This document shows, one piece after another, positions 1-7,389 of a stretch of 45,109 nucleotides of DNA. Source of the DNA: Gammaproteobacteria bacterium (GTDB lineage Bacteria; Pseudomonadota; Gammaproteobacteria; DSM-16500); the NCBI GenBank assembly GCA_013286215.1, contig JABDGC010000009.1, positions 1-45,109 on the forward strand, written 5' to 3'. The translations under genes were made by a program, and so were the position numbers. Within the stretch, counting starts at the first letter, position 1. Every line of letters begins with the position of its first letter. The notes below the pieces were generated by a model. It was given only the letters and a program-made list of their open reading frames with translations, did not search any database and was not told the origin of the DNA.

Positions 1-147
1 CTGATGAAAGGCATCGCGATAATAGCCAGATTCAAAATTACTCTTTCCTCGCGCCAATTCCTGAGTGCTGCGCATGGAGTGTAAGGAAGAACAGGATGCA
101 AGAACCAGCGCTAATAAAAGAACCCCGACTTTCAGACTATTCGACAT
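1..147 (-). CDS. Partial lipoprotein, possibly TPR-containing
   Basis: This is the N-terminal 49 codons of a gene that runs off the left edge of the window. The peptide opens with a basic start and a hydrophobic stretch ending in the lipobox Leu-Ala-Ser-Cys, with the predicted lipidated Cys at residue 19, so the product is probably an outer- or inner-membrane lipoprotein. The segment after it (Gly-Lys-Ser-Asn-Phe-Glu-Ser-Gly-Tyr-Tyr-Arg-Asp-Ala) looks like the first helix of a tetratricopeptide repeat, but too little is visible to be sure. Its ATG shares one base with the TAA stop of the upstream GspC-like gene (TAATG), so the two are probably translationally coupled. In a classical type II secretion operon GspD would follow GspC; a lipoprotein follows here. 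Confidence 0.7.
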   Translation of the reverse strand, partial: MSNSLKVGVLLLALVLASCSSLHSMRSTQELARGKSNFESGYYRDAFHQ

Positions 148-653
148 TAATTTCTCTCCAATCTAGCGCGCTGCAAAGGGAGGCGTTCGGAATGGCCATT
201 ATTGTCCAAGACCGCGGCGTCGGCTTGAATACCGGTTAACTTTACGCCATCCTGGACCACATCGCCTACTTGAAAAACCTTACCAATACCGCCCTGCACG
301 GAAATAATGGCCTTGGAAAAGGCGTTTTCATCCTCTTCACTGCCGAGTTGAATGATTCCAGTTAAACGCAGCTGCGAGCTTGTAATCGGCATATACGCCG
401 CGTCTGGAGAGCGATAGCCAAAAAGATGCGCCTGTGGAACAGCGGTCAGCAGCTCATTCAAGGGCGAAAACAGATCCTGCCGCTCGCCAGCTGACCCGGA
501 CAGGGAGGAAAGCCGCGCGTCCGACCACCAGCCGCCAAGCAGCGTCAGCAAACTCAAAAGGGCTAAAACCGTAAACAGGCCCGCCGTAGCCAGGCCAAAA
601 CGGGAGCCTTGCTCTGTCGTTAACATAAAGGATAGTATACGATTTAAATTCAT
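147..653 (-). CDS. GspC-like type II secretion inner-membrane protein
   Basis: This 168-residue protein has a short cytoplasmic N-terminus, one membrane segment at about residues 20-42, and a periplasmic homology-region (HR) domain typical of GspC. The HR pattern is clear: His-Leu-Phe-Gly near residue 77, Leu-Arg-Leu-Thr-Gly-Ile near 97, an Ala-Ile-Ile-Ser strand, then Gly-Lys-Val-Phe-Gln-Val-Gly-Asp and Gly-Val-Lys-Leu-Thr-Gly-Ile, and a C-terminal Leu-Pro-Leu-Gln-Arg. GspC links the inner-membrane platform to the GspD secretin. No PDZ domain follows the HR domain, so this is a short form, as is common in gammaproteobacteria outside the enterics. No other secretion gene is visible here, which fits species where gspC sits apart from the main cluster. 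The next gene overlaps its stop codon by one base. Confidence 0.8.
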   Translation of the reverse strand: MNLNRILSFMLTTEQGSRFGLATAGLFTVLALLSLLTLLGGWWSDARLSSLSGSAGERQDLFSPLNELLTAVPQAHLFGYRSPDAAYMPITSSQLRLTGIIQLGSEEDENAFSKAIISVQGGIGKVFQVGDVVQDGVKLTGIQADAAVLDNNGHSERLPLQRARLERN

Positions 654-723
654 AGCGCCTATAATAGCTGAAAATTTAAACAGTTTCCATATTTTAAATG
701 ATTTTTCACAGGCTTAAATTCGC

Positions 724-729
724 TATAAT
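724..729 (+). promoter_or_regulatory. Putative -10 box for the bPH2 gene
   Basis: A perfect TATAAT lies 33 bases upstream of the ATG at 762, which would give a leader of about 25 bases. The -35 region is weak (T-rich around 702-707). A second TATAAT at 660-665 is further upstream in the divergent gap. The call rests on sequence match only. Confidence 0.45.
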
Positions 730-761
730 CAGTGAAATCAGATTCACGCTAAGGAACCCGC

Positions 762-1259
762 ATGCCGAACCTCGACAAAATTTTACTCTCGGATGAGCGC
801 ATCACTTTCCATACTAGAAAAAGTTTGATCATTTTCACCATGCCCGTCATTTGGACGGCATTTACCCTCTTCTGTCTACTGCAAACTAGCCACTTCGTGG
901 CCGGCCTGGGTTCCAGTATGCCGCTCATCAACAGCATTGCCACTCTAGCCTGGCTACCCGGCTTCGTGGCAATTTTTTCCTGGCTTAATCAGGGACTGCT
1001 GTATATCACCTCGGACTTTATCGTTACCAACCAACGCGTCATCCTACGCGAAGGCTTTTTCTTCCGTCACTCCACAGAAACCCGCCTCTCTGCGGTCGCT
1101 GAGATTAAAGTCGATCAGAGTTTATTGGGACAGGTCCTGAATTATGGCAGCATCACCGTCAATAGCTTCGGCGGCAGCGCAGACGTTTTTAACGCCATCC
1201 GGTCTCCCTACGCCTTTCAAAGAAAAGTCTCGGAAATATCCGCGAACGCAGGACGCTAA
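762..1259 (+). CDS. bPH2/DUF304-family membrane protein (YdbS-like)
   Basis: This 165-residue protein has two membrane segments (about residues 22-42 and 55-80) followed by a bacterial pleckstrin-homology-like (bPH2, formerly DUF304) domain. The domain is recognised from the run 'Ile-Val-Thr-Asn-Gln-Arg-Val-Ile' and the family hallmark Leu-Gly-Gln-Val-Leu-Asn-Tyr-Gly-Ser-Ile near residues 120-130, followed by Val-Asn-Ser-Phe-Gly-Gly. The molecular role of the family is not well defined. It is monocistronic and convergent with trpS, and the two stop codons overlap by four bases. Confidence 0.8.
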   Translation: MPNLDKILLSDERITFHTRKSLIIFTMPVIWTAFTLFCLLQTSHFVAGLGSSMPLINSIATLAWLPGFVAIFSWLNQGLLYITSDFIVTNQRVILREGFFFRHSTETRLSAVAEIKVDQSLLGQVLNYGSITVNSFGGSADVFNAIRSPYAFQRKVSEISANAGR

Positions 1260-2335
1260 AAATAAAGCTGCTTCATGGCCGCCTTCGCCAGTTTGGCAGT
1301 CGCTGAAGCGACGTCATTGGCCTTTGCCGTTCCCTCACGCAAGATGGCCAGGACCTGGTCTAGGTTGTTTTCATAGACTAAACGCCGTTGCCGAATCGGC
1401 TCAATCAGGTCCACGAGCACTTCGATCAAGCGCTTTTTACACTCCACATCGCCGATCGTTCCTTCACGGTAGCGCTGCTCTGCTTCGGTCACCCAGGCTT
1501 GATCGGGATTGAAGGCTTCGTGAAAAATCCACAAAGGATTATTTTCAACGCTGCCCTTATCCGTGGCCTTGAGACGTTTGGGGTCGGTGTACATCGACTT
1601 GATCTTTTTCGCGATGGTATCTGGATCATCGCTTAGAAAAATGGCGTTATTCAGCGACTTTGACATCTTCAATAAATTGCCTTCGGCATTGGGCTGGCCG
1701 ATGCCGACCAACCGGCGGGAACGGCCCAGTTTGACCTCAACCACAGGGAACAAACCACCGAGCGCCAGGTGATCCTGGTCTTCGGCGTGCGAGTCAACGC
1801 CGCAATAGAGTTGGTTAAAACGCCGTGCGACTTCCCGCGTCATTTCCAGATGTGGAATTTGGTCCTCGCCCACAGGCACGATTTGCGGACGAAACGCCAA
1901 AATATCGGCGACCTGTCCAACGGGATAAAGTAAAAAACCAAAAGAATAATTATCACCCAGGCCTTTGTCGCGAATTTCATCCTTGATGGTGGGATTGCGC
2001 ATCAAACGCGGAAAGGGAATTAACATGCTAAAGAAATAAGTCAGGTCGGAAAGGGCGCTGACTTCCGACTGTAAAAAAATGGTGCTGCGCTTGGGATCAA
2101 TGCCCACGGCTAAATAGTCCAATAAAATATCGACCACACTTTGATGAATTTCCTCCGGCCGGTCAGCACGAGTGGTAAAAGCATGGATATTGGCTATTAA
2201 AAAATAACAATCGTAATCATCTTGCAGTAAAACCCGGTTTTCCACCGAGCCGACCCAATGCCCCAAATGCAGGCGGCCCGTGGGCGTATCCCCAGTTAAA
2301 AGCCTGGGCTTCATTAATTCTTTAATCTTCGTCAT
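1256..2335 (-). CDS. trpS: Tryptophan--tRNA ligase
   Basis: This class I aminoacyl-tRNA synthetase charges tRNA-Trp. The protein has 359 residues, close to the family's usual 330-360. The ATP-binding HIGH-type motif appears as Leu-His-Leu-Gly-His within Thr-Pro-Thr-Gly-Arg-Leu-His-Leu-Gly-His near residues 18-27, and the KMSKS loop is exact (Leu-Lys-Met-Ser-Lys-Ser, near 222-227). The TrpRS-type Val-Pro-Val-Gly-Glu-Asp-Gln segment is also present. The start is uncertain: the ATG at 2335 gives seven extra residues before a second ATG at 2314, which begins nearer the usual N-terminus; neither has a strong ribosome-binding site. It is followed convergently by the bPH2 gene. Confidence 0.95.
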   Translation of the reverse strand: MTKIKELMKPRLLTGDTPTGRLHLGHWVGSVENRVLLQDDYDCYFLIANIHAFTTRADRPEEIHQSVVDILLDYLAVGIDPKRSTIFLQSEVSALSDLTYFFSMLIPFPRLMRNPTIKDEIRDKGLGDNYSFGFLLYPVGQVADILAFRPQIVPVGEDQIPHLEMTREVARRFNQLYCGVDSHAEDQDHLALGGLFPVVEVKLGRSRRLVGIGQPNAEGNLLKMSKSLNNAIFLSDDPDTIAKKIKSMYTDPKRLKATDKGSVENNPLWIFHEAFNPDQAWVTEAEQRYREGTIGDVECKKRLIEVLVDLIEPIRQRRLVYENNLDQVLAILREGTAKANDVASATAKLAKAAMKQLYF

Positions 2336-2412
2336 GGCTGCTTTGGATGCTTTTTGTATGAAGGTTTGGTATTTTTATCATAAATTGACTCACCTTAAAA
2401 TGGTCATCCTTT

Positions 2413-2608
2413 ATGCTCGCTTTAATTCAAAGAGTCACCCAAGCCCCGATTCAAGTCAATGAACAGACAAAGTGAACAATTATTTATCTATTTTGTCACA
2501 CAAGCGCAAGCCGTTTACCCAGCCGTGGCGACCGGTAAATTCGGGGCCAAGATGCAAGTCAGTCTCTGCAATGATGGTCCGGTGACCTTTTTGCTTGAAA
2601 CGCATTGA
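2413..2608 (+). pseudogene. dtd: Remnant of D-aminoacyl-tRNA deacylase (dtd), internal deletion plus frameshift
   Basis: The first 20 codons (from ATG at 2413) read as the typical Dtd N-terminus, Met-Leu-Ala-Leu-Ile-Gln-Arg-Val-Thr-Gln-Ala, then hit TGA at 2473-2475. In another frame, from about 2459 to the TGA at 2606-2608, 49 codons encode the typical Dtd C-terminus: a Tyr-Phe-Val helix, Thr-Gly-Lys-Phe-Gly-Ala, Met-Gln-Val-Ser-Leu, and the catalytic-motif block Asn-Asp-Gly-Pro-Val-Thr-Phe. The middle of the protein, about 80 residues including the Ser-Gln-Phe-Thr-Leu motif, is missing. Intact Dtd has about 145 residues. The two pieces are therefore the ends of one gene joined by a deletion and out of frame. 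The product cannot be functional. Confidence 0.88.
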
Positions 2609-2660
2609 AGAAAGAGGCCAAGTGACGGTATTATTTCATCAAGCCAAATGAGTATGAACT

Positions 2661-3332
2661 ATGCACTATTCTATCGCACCTTCCCTCCTATCAGCGAATT
2701 GGGCCTGCCTTGGAACGGAAGCGCAAGCCGTCCTTGAGGCCGGTGCGGATCTGCTGCACCTCGATGTCATGGATAACCATTACGTTCCCAATTTAACTGT
2801 TGGACCTTTGATCTGTGAAGCGTTGCGAAATTATGGCATCAAAGCGCCGATTGATGTGCATCTCATGACCAAGCCGGTGGACCGTCTTATTATTGAGTTC
2901 GCCAAGGCCGGCGCCAGCAGCATCAGCTTTCACCCAGAAGCTTCCGATCATGTGGACCGCAGCCTGGACTTAATCCGCAAGCATGAATGCAAGGCTGGTC
3001 TGGCCCTCAATCCAGCGACCACGCTGGATTGCCTGGAATACGTCCTGGATAAACTCGACTGGATTCTCATCATGTCTGTCAATCCCGGCTTTGGCGGCCA
3101 AAAATTCCTGCCCTCAGCGCTGGATAAAATTAGAAAAGCGCGCGCCCTAATCCAAACCAGCGGAAAACCGATTCAATTGGCAGTGGACGGCGGCATTAAG
3201 CTCGACAACATTTACCAAGTGGCAGAAGCCGGGGCCGATACTTTTATTTCAGGTTCGGGCATTTTTCACGAAAAAAATTACCAACAAATCATCAACAGCT
3301 TTCGTTCTGAATTAAATCGGGTAAAAAAATGA
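2661..3332 (+). CDS. rpe: Ribulose-phosphate 3-epimerase
   Basis: This TIM-barrel enzyme interconverts ribulose 5-phosphate and xylulose 5-phosphate in the pentose phosphate pathway. The 223-residue length is standard. Diagnostic segments are Ala-Pro-Ser-Leu-Leu-Ser-Ala at the N-terminus, His-Leu-Asp-Val-Met-Asp (catalytic Asp and metal ligands) near 33-38, the Asp-Val-His-Leu-Met metal-site strand, [10 protein letters not shown] near 139-148, and Val-Asp-Gly-Gly-Ile near 175. It sits directly downstream of the dtd remnant and overlaps the next gene by four bases (ATGA), so the two are co-transcribed. rpiA of the same pathway lies nearby in the opposite orientation. Confidence 0.96.
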   Translation: MHYSIAPSLLSANWACLGTEAQAVLEAGADLLHLDVMDNHYVPNLTVGPLICEALRNYGIKAPIDVHLMTKPVDRLIIEFAKAGASSISFHPEASDHVDRSLDLIRKHECKAGLALNPATTLDCLEYVLDKLDWILIMSVNPGFGGQKFLPSALDKIRKARALIQTSGKPIQLAVDGGIKLDNIYQVAEAGADTFISGSGIFHEKNYQQIINSFRSELNRVKK

Positions 3333-3742
3333 TGGGCCAAACCAAAAAACCGCTCAACCCCCTCTTAGGCCTGCGGCACGTGGCACTGTACACACAAAAT
3401 TTAGAGGCTTGCGAACATTTTTACAGCAAGTTGCTCCGCATGAAACCGGTTTGGCGACCGGACGGCGACAATATTTACCTCTCCTCCGGCTCCGACAACC
3501 TTGCCTTGCATCGCGCCGCGCCAGATTTTGCGCCGATCAATCAACACCAACATCTGGATCACCTGGGTTTCTTTTTAAAAGAAAAAGCCGACGTCGATGC
3601 CTGGTATGACTATTTAAATTCCGAAGGCGTGCTAATCCGCGCGGCCCCCAAAGATCACCGCGACGGCACGCGCAGCTTTTACTGTGCAGATCCGGACGGC
3701 AATGTGGTGCAATTCATTTGGATGCCGGGAATTAGCTCATAG
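3329..3742 (+). CDS. VOC-superfamily (glyoxalase/bleomycin-resistance-like) protein
   Basis: This 137-residue protein is a single vicinal-oxygen-chelate domain made of two beta-alpha-beta-beta-beta modules. Visible features are Leu-Arg-His-Val-Ala-Leu-Tyr-Thr at the start (first metal-ligand His), Glu-His-Phe-Tyr-Ser-Lys-Leu-Leu in the first helix, His-Leu-Asp-His-Leu-Gly-Phe starting the second module, and the C-terminal [10 protein letters not shown] signature. The substrate cannot be told from sequence; members include glyoxalase I-like enzymes, dioxygenases and binding proteins. The ATG at 3329 overlaps the rpe stop (ATGA); a second ATG follows immediately at 3332. Confidence 0.85.
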   Translation: MMGQTKKPLNPLLGLRHVALYTQNLEACEHFYSKLLRMKPVWRPDGDNIYLSSGSDNLALHRAAPDFAPINQHQHLDHLGFFLKEKADVDAWYDYLNSEGVLIRAAPKDHRDGTRSFYCADPDGNVVQFIWMPGISS

Positions 3743-3744
3743 CC

Positions 3745-3863
3745 AATAGCACTACAGTGAATGAGCATACAGATATACCCCTTGTGACAACCGTTCACGG
3801 TGTTAGACCCGTTAGCGGTAGAAGCTAGCACCGTAAACGGTTACGCTTAAAGTAGCGCTATTA
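3745..3863. repeat. Nested imperfect inverted repeat between convergent genes
   Basis: The gap between the VOC gene and rpiA holds an 18-bp inverted repeat, 3789-3806 against 3825-3842, with two mismatches and an 18-base spacer. It is surrounded by an outer pair, AATAGCACTAC (3745-3755) against GTAGCGCTATT (3853-3863), with one mismatch. The segment AGCTCATAGCC just before it recurs as AGCTCATAAGCC just after. It could form an extended hairpin and act as a bidirectional terminator, or be a relic of a palindromic repeat element. No T-run follows it. Confidence 0.6.
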
Positions 3864-3910
3864 AGCTCATAAGCCAGCTTTTCCCGCTAACGCAGGGATT
3901 TATGAAAACG

Positions 3911-4669
3911 CTAATACTTCTCCACGCCCTGGGGCGTGCCGACCAAAACCAAATCCGCGGTGCGTTGCGCAAAAATACCGTTTTCCACAACCCCGGTGAT
4001 GTGATTAATCATTTTCTCTAGCTCTACCGGATCAAGAATATGGAAATTATAAACATCGAGGATAACATTGCCGTTGTCCGTCAAAAAGCCTTCCCGGTAA
4101 ACCGGTTCGCCGCCAAGCTTGACTAACTGTCTGGCGACATAGCTTCTCGACATAGGAATAACTTCTACAGGAACGGGATAGGTTCCGAGCAAGTCGACCT
4201 TTTTGGATTGATCGATAATACAGATGAATTTTTCCGCCGCGGCAGCGATGATTTTCTCGCGGGTCAGCGCGCCGCCGCCGCCTTTGATTAATCTTTTGAA
4301 AGGGCCAACCTCGTCGGCACCGTCGACGTAAAGAGGCAATTGCGAGACCGAGTTTAAATCAAGGAGGGGAATGCCCAGCGCTTTGACCTTTTTAGCGGTA
4401 TCCTCCGAACTAGCCACCACACCCTCGAGCCTGCCCTTGACCGCCTGCAACCCTTCAATGAAATATTGAACCGTCGAGCCCGTGCCGACGCCCAGGATCA
4501 TGTCATCCTCAATATAAGCCAGGGCCGCCTTGGCCGCGGCCTGTTTCAGCTTGTCTTGCTCTTCCTTTAAAATTTCCTTTTTCTTGAAGACTTGTTTATA
4601 TTTGTCAACAGCCATTTCCGCTATTTCTTTCATTTTATCGGTGGCATGCTTGATCGTGTCGTTTGTCAT
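3911..4669 (-). CDS. rpiA: Ribose-5-phosphate isomerase A with N-terminal extension
   Basis: This enzyme converts ribose 5-phosphate to ribulose 5-phosphate. Family motifs are clear: Gly-Val-Gly-Thr-Gly-Ser-Thr (phosphate loop, near 60-66), Tyr-Val-Asp-Gly-Ala-Asp-Glu with the catalytic acids, [11 protein letters not shown], and the C-terminal Asp-Asn-Gly-Asn-Val-Ile-Leu-Asp. The protein has 252 residues against about 219 in E. coli. The extra length is an N-terminal, Lys-rich, probably helical segment of about 35 residues. The long start is supported by a good ribosome-binding site (AAGGA, seven bases before the ATG at 4669), and no in-frame start codon lies near the canonical N-terminus. 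It follows hslU on the same strand after 38 bases. Confidence 0.95.
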   Translation of the reverse strand: MTNDTIKHATDKMKEIAEMAVDKYKQVFKKKEILKEEQDKLKQAAAKAALAYIEDDMILGVGTGSTVQYFIEGLQAVKGRLEGVVASSEDTAKKVKALGIPLLDLNSVSQLPLYVDGADEVGPFKRLIKGGGGALTREKIIAAAAEKFICIIDQSKKVDLLGTYPVPVEVIPMSRSYVARQLVKLGGEPVYREGFLTDNGNVILDVYNFHILDPVELEKMINHITGVVENGIFAQRTADLVLVGTPQGVEKY

Positions 4670-4707
4670 CGTTATTTCCTTATAGAGTGTCAGATCCGTG
4701 TGAGGTC

Positions 4708-6039
4708 CTAAAGAATATACCCCGCCAAACTTTCGTCTTTAACCAAATGCTGCAGCCGTGCGTCCACGTAGCTCGCGCCGATGACGACTTCTTTTCCCGT
4801 GGTATCGGAAGCGGTAAAGGATATTTCCTCCAGTAATTTTTCGATCACCGTATGCAAGCGGCGCGCGCCGATATTCTCGACTCGTTCGTTGACGTGCCAG
4901 GCGATTTCCGCAATGCGGCGAACGCCATCCGGCATGAAGGTCAAGGAAACGCCTTCGGTGCCCAAAAGTGCCGTGTACTGCTCTGTCAGGGAGGACTCGG
5001 GCTCAGTCAAAATCCGGATAAAATCGTCCGTCGTCAAGGACTTCAATTCCACACGGATCGGCACGCGGCCTTGTAGCTCGGGAATCAGGTCGGAAGGCTT
5101 AGAATAATGAAAAGCGCCGGAGCAGATAAATAAAATATGGTCGGTGCGAATCATGCCGTACTTGGTGGACACCGTGGAACCCTCGATCAAAGGCAGCAAA
5201 TCACGCTGCACGCCTTCGCGCGACACGTCGGCCCCGCTGTGTTCGCCGCGGCGGGTGATTTTGTCAATTTCGTCGATAAAGACAATGCCGTTTTGCTCGA
5301 CGCTTTCAATCGCGGCGGCTTTTATTTTTTCTTCGTCCACCAGTTTCGCCGCTTCTTCTTCTCGCAGCAGACGGCGCGCTTCGCTAATCTTCAGCTTGCG
5401 TTGCTTCTTGCGGTCGGAAGCCAGGTTATGAAACATGCTTTGCAGTTGATTAGTCATTTCCTCCATGCCCGGCGGCGCCATAATTTCAACGCCAAAAGCG
5501 CTTGCGGAAATCTCCACATCAATTTCCTTGTCGTCCAGGCTGCCTTCATGCAGTTTCGTCCGGAACACTTGCCGCGTATTGGAATCCGGCGCCGGCTCAT
5601 GCGGTTCGCCGACAAAACTGCGCGGCTGTGGCAAGAGTGCATCTAGAATGCGTTCCTCCGCCGCGTCTTCGGCGAGTGAGCGCACCTTCTCAACCTCTCT
5701 TTCGCGCAGCATTTTATAGGCCATATCAACCAAATCGCGAATGATGGACTCCACGTCACGGCCGACATAGCCGACTTCGGTGAACTTGGTGGCTTCCACT
5801 TTAATAAAAGGCGCGTCGGCCAATTTAGCCAGTCGACGGGCGATTTCCGTTTTACCCACACCGGTCGGGCCGATCATGAGAATGTTTTTGGGCATGATTT
5901 CATCGCGCAATGGATTGGACAGCTGCATACGCCGCCAACGGTTGCGCAAGGCGATGGCAACAGCGCGCTTCGCGTCGGCCTGGCCGATAATGTGCTTGTC
6001 TAACTCGCTTACAATTTCTCTCGGGATCATGACTGCCAT
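4708..6039 (-). CDS. hslU: ATP-dependent protease ATPase subunit HslU
   Basis: This AAA+ unfoldase feeds substrates into the HslV peptidase. It has 443 residues, the normal size. The N-terminus carries the family block [15 protein letters not shown]. Walker A is Gly-Pro-Thr-Gly-Val-Gly-Lys-Thr at residues 57-64, followed by the pore-loop Gly-Tyr-Val-Gly-Arg-Asp motif. Walker B (Val-Phe-Ile-Asp-Glu-Ile-Asp) lies near 253-259, after the inserted I-domain. The chain ends in Gly-Tyr-Ile-Leu, the C-terminal tail that docks into HslV. It follows hslV by 11 bases (60 from stop to start are absent), consistent with one transcript. Confidence 0.97.
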   Translation of the reverse strand: MAVMIPREIVSELDKHIIGQADAKRAVAIALRNRWRRMQLSNPLRDEIMPKNILMIGPTGVGKTEIARRLAKLADAPFIKVEATKFTEVGYVGRDVESIIRDLVDMAYKMLREREVEKVRSLAEDAAEERILDALLPQPRSFVGEPHEPAPDSNTRQVFRTKLHEGSLDDKEIDVEISASAFGVEIMAPPGMEEMTNQLQSMFHNLASDRKKQRKLKISEARRLLREEEAAKLVDEEKIKAAAIESVEQNGIVFIDEIDKITRRGEHSGADVSREGVQRDLLPLIEGSTVSTKYGMIRTDHILFICSGAFHYSKPSDLIPELQGRVPIRVELKSLTTDDFIRILTEPESSLTEQYTALLGTEGVSLTFMPDGVRRIAEIAWHVNERVENIGARRLHTVIEKLLEEISFTASDTTGKEVVIGASYVDARLQHLVKDESLAGYIL

Positions 6040-6050
6040 GGAAGTATTCT

Positions 6051-6590
6051 CTAGATTTTTAAAGTTTCAATCGTAAAATTGCGATTCGTATAAACACAAA
6101 TGTCGGCCGCAATGGTCAAGGACTTTTCCACTATTTGCTTTGCGTCCAGTTCCGTGTTTTCCAGCAAAGCCTGCGCCGCTGATTTCGCATAAAAACCACC
6201 GGAACCAATCGCCATCAAGCCCTGTTCGGGCTCAATCACGTCGCCGATGCCGGTGATAATCAGGGAAGACTTGAGATCAGCTACAATCAGCATGGCCTCC
6301 AGGCGCCGCAGGATCCGATCCGCCCGCCAGTCTTTGGCCAGCTCAACCGCCGCGCGCATCAGGTTGCCTTGGTAAGTTTCCAGTTTGGATTCAAAGCGTT
6401 CAAATAAAGTAAAGGCATCTGCCGTGCCACCGGCAAAACCGGCGATCACCTTTTCATTGTAAAGACGGCGCACCTTGCGCGCGTTGGCTTTAATGACGGT
6501 GTTACCTAAAGAGACTTGACCGTCGCCGCCGACCGCGACCAGATCTTTGCGTCGCACTGATAAAATTGTTGTCCCGTGTAAGGATTCCAC
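6051..6590 (-). CDS. hslV: ATP-dependent protease peptidase subunit HslV
   Basis: This threonine peptidase forms the proteolytic double ring of HslUV. The Thr-Thr-Ile-Leu-Ser-Val-Arg-Arg block marks the mature N-terminus; the first Thr is the nucleophile, exposed after removal of a short propeptide. Gly-Gly-Asp-Gly-Gln-Val-Ser-Leu-Gly and the Lys-Ala-Asn-Ala-Arg-Lys-Val-Arg-Arg segment (catalytic Lys) follow. I chose the GTG at 6590, giving 179 residues and a six-residue propeptide, because GAGGTGG lies just upstream of it; a GTG at 6599 would add three residues but has a poor ribosome-binding site. It sits between the SPOR-domain gene and hslU, the usual order in gammaproteobacteria. Confidence 0.95.
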   Translation of the reverse strand: MESLHGTTILSVRRKDLVAVGGDGQVSLGNTVIKANARKVRRLYNEKVIAGFAGGTADAFTLFERFESKLETYQGNLMRAAVELAKDWRADRILRRLEAMLIVADLKSSLIITGIGDVIEPEQGLMAIGSGGFYAKSAAQALLENTELDAKQIVEKSLTIAADICVYTNRNFTIETLKI

Positions 6591-6612
6591 GCTTGCCACC
6601 TCGATCTAGCTA

Positions 6613-7386
6613 TTACATGATATATGGGGACAGTTTGCGGATATCACAAGCTATACCCCGCTCGGTTAGGCGTTTTTTAGCCAGTTTCAATTGATCCAGA
6701 TTATGATAGGGACCCTGCTGGAGCCGGTAGACCACCTCCTTGCCCAGCCGCAGCTTCACCAGGTCGACCTTGAGACCGGCGGAAGCCAGAGCAGCTCGGT
6801 AGCGCTTAGCAGCATCCAGGCTATGGAAGACACTCAGCTGGATAATATAAGGCGAGGCAGTCTCGGCGGCCTTCATGGAAGTCAGATCGCTGGCAAGCTC
6901 TTGCACAACTTCTTCTTCATGCTGACTCACGTGAGGCGAGACGAGAGAAGCAGGGGCCGGCTCAGACGCAGTTACCGCAGCAACAGGAGCCGAAGCAGCC
7001 ATGGTTTTCTTGACCGCCGCTACCGTGGTTTTCGGTTCTTCCACGGTTTCATCCTCTTCCGCCGTTTGTGCCTGCGGGAGATCTAACTGCGCCTTCGGCA
7101 ATTCATCATAGAAGTCAAAATGGATAGGCTTGGTGCTTTCCTGCGTATTGGCAACCACTTTCTTGTGCAGCGGCAATTTCTTTTGTTTAGACAAGACCTG
7201 CGGGAAATAAGCAGAAACCTTTTGGGCCGCCGCCTCTTTGAGCGTCGCAAATGTCAGCTGCTGTTTATGGGTATAAAAAGCGACACCTGGTAGCAAAGCG
7301 AAAAACAGCAGCACGACCAGGACGAAGAGGCTTCGCTTGCCTTGTCGCTCTCTTTTTCGTTTGTAATTCACATAGTCTCGCGTCAT
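6613..7386 (-). CDS. FtsN-like SPOR-domain membrane protein
   Basis: This 257-residue bitopic protein has a short, very basic cytoplasmic tail, one membrane segment at about residues 19-38, a long Ala/Glu/Pro-rich periplasmic linker (about 75-170), and a C-terminal SPOR domain (about 177-250) beginning Tyr-Ile-Ile-Gln-Leu-Ser-Val-Phe and containing Tyr-Arg-Leu-Gln-Gln-Gly-Pro-Tyr. SPOR domains bind denuded peptidoglycan at the septum. The layout and the position between argS and hslV match the FtsN-type cell-division protein of gammaproteobacteria, but similarity outside SPOR is too low to prove it is FtsN. Its ATG lies just after the argS stop. Confidence 0.85.
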   Translation of the reverse strand: MTRDYVNYKRKRERQGKRSLFVLVVLLFFALLPGVAFYTHKQQLTFATLKEAAAQKVSAYFPQVLSKQKKLPLHKKVVANTQESTKPIHFDFYDELPKAQLDLPQAQTAEEDETVEEPKTTVAAVKKTMAASAPVAAVTASEPAPASLVSPHVSQHEEEVVQELASDLTSMKAAETASPYIIQLSVFHSLDAAKRYRAALASAGLKVDLVKLRLGKEVVYRLQQGPYHNLDQLKLAKKRLTERGIACDIRKLSPYIM

Positions 7387-7389
7387 TTT

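Noticed and set aside
2280..2462. Plus-strand open frame running from within trpS into the dtd remnant
   Set aside because: It crosses antisense trpS and reads the dtd N-terminal region in the wrong frame; there is no ribosome-binding site or recognisable product.
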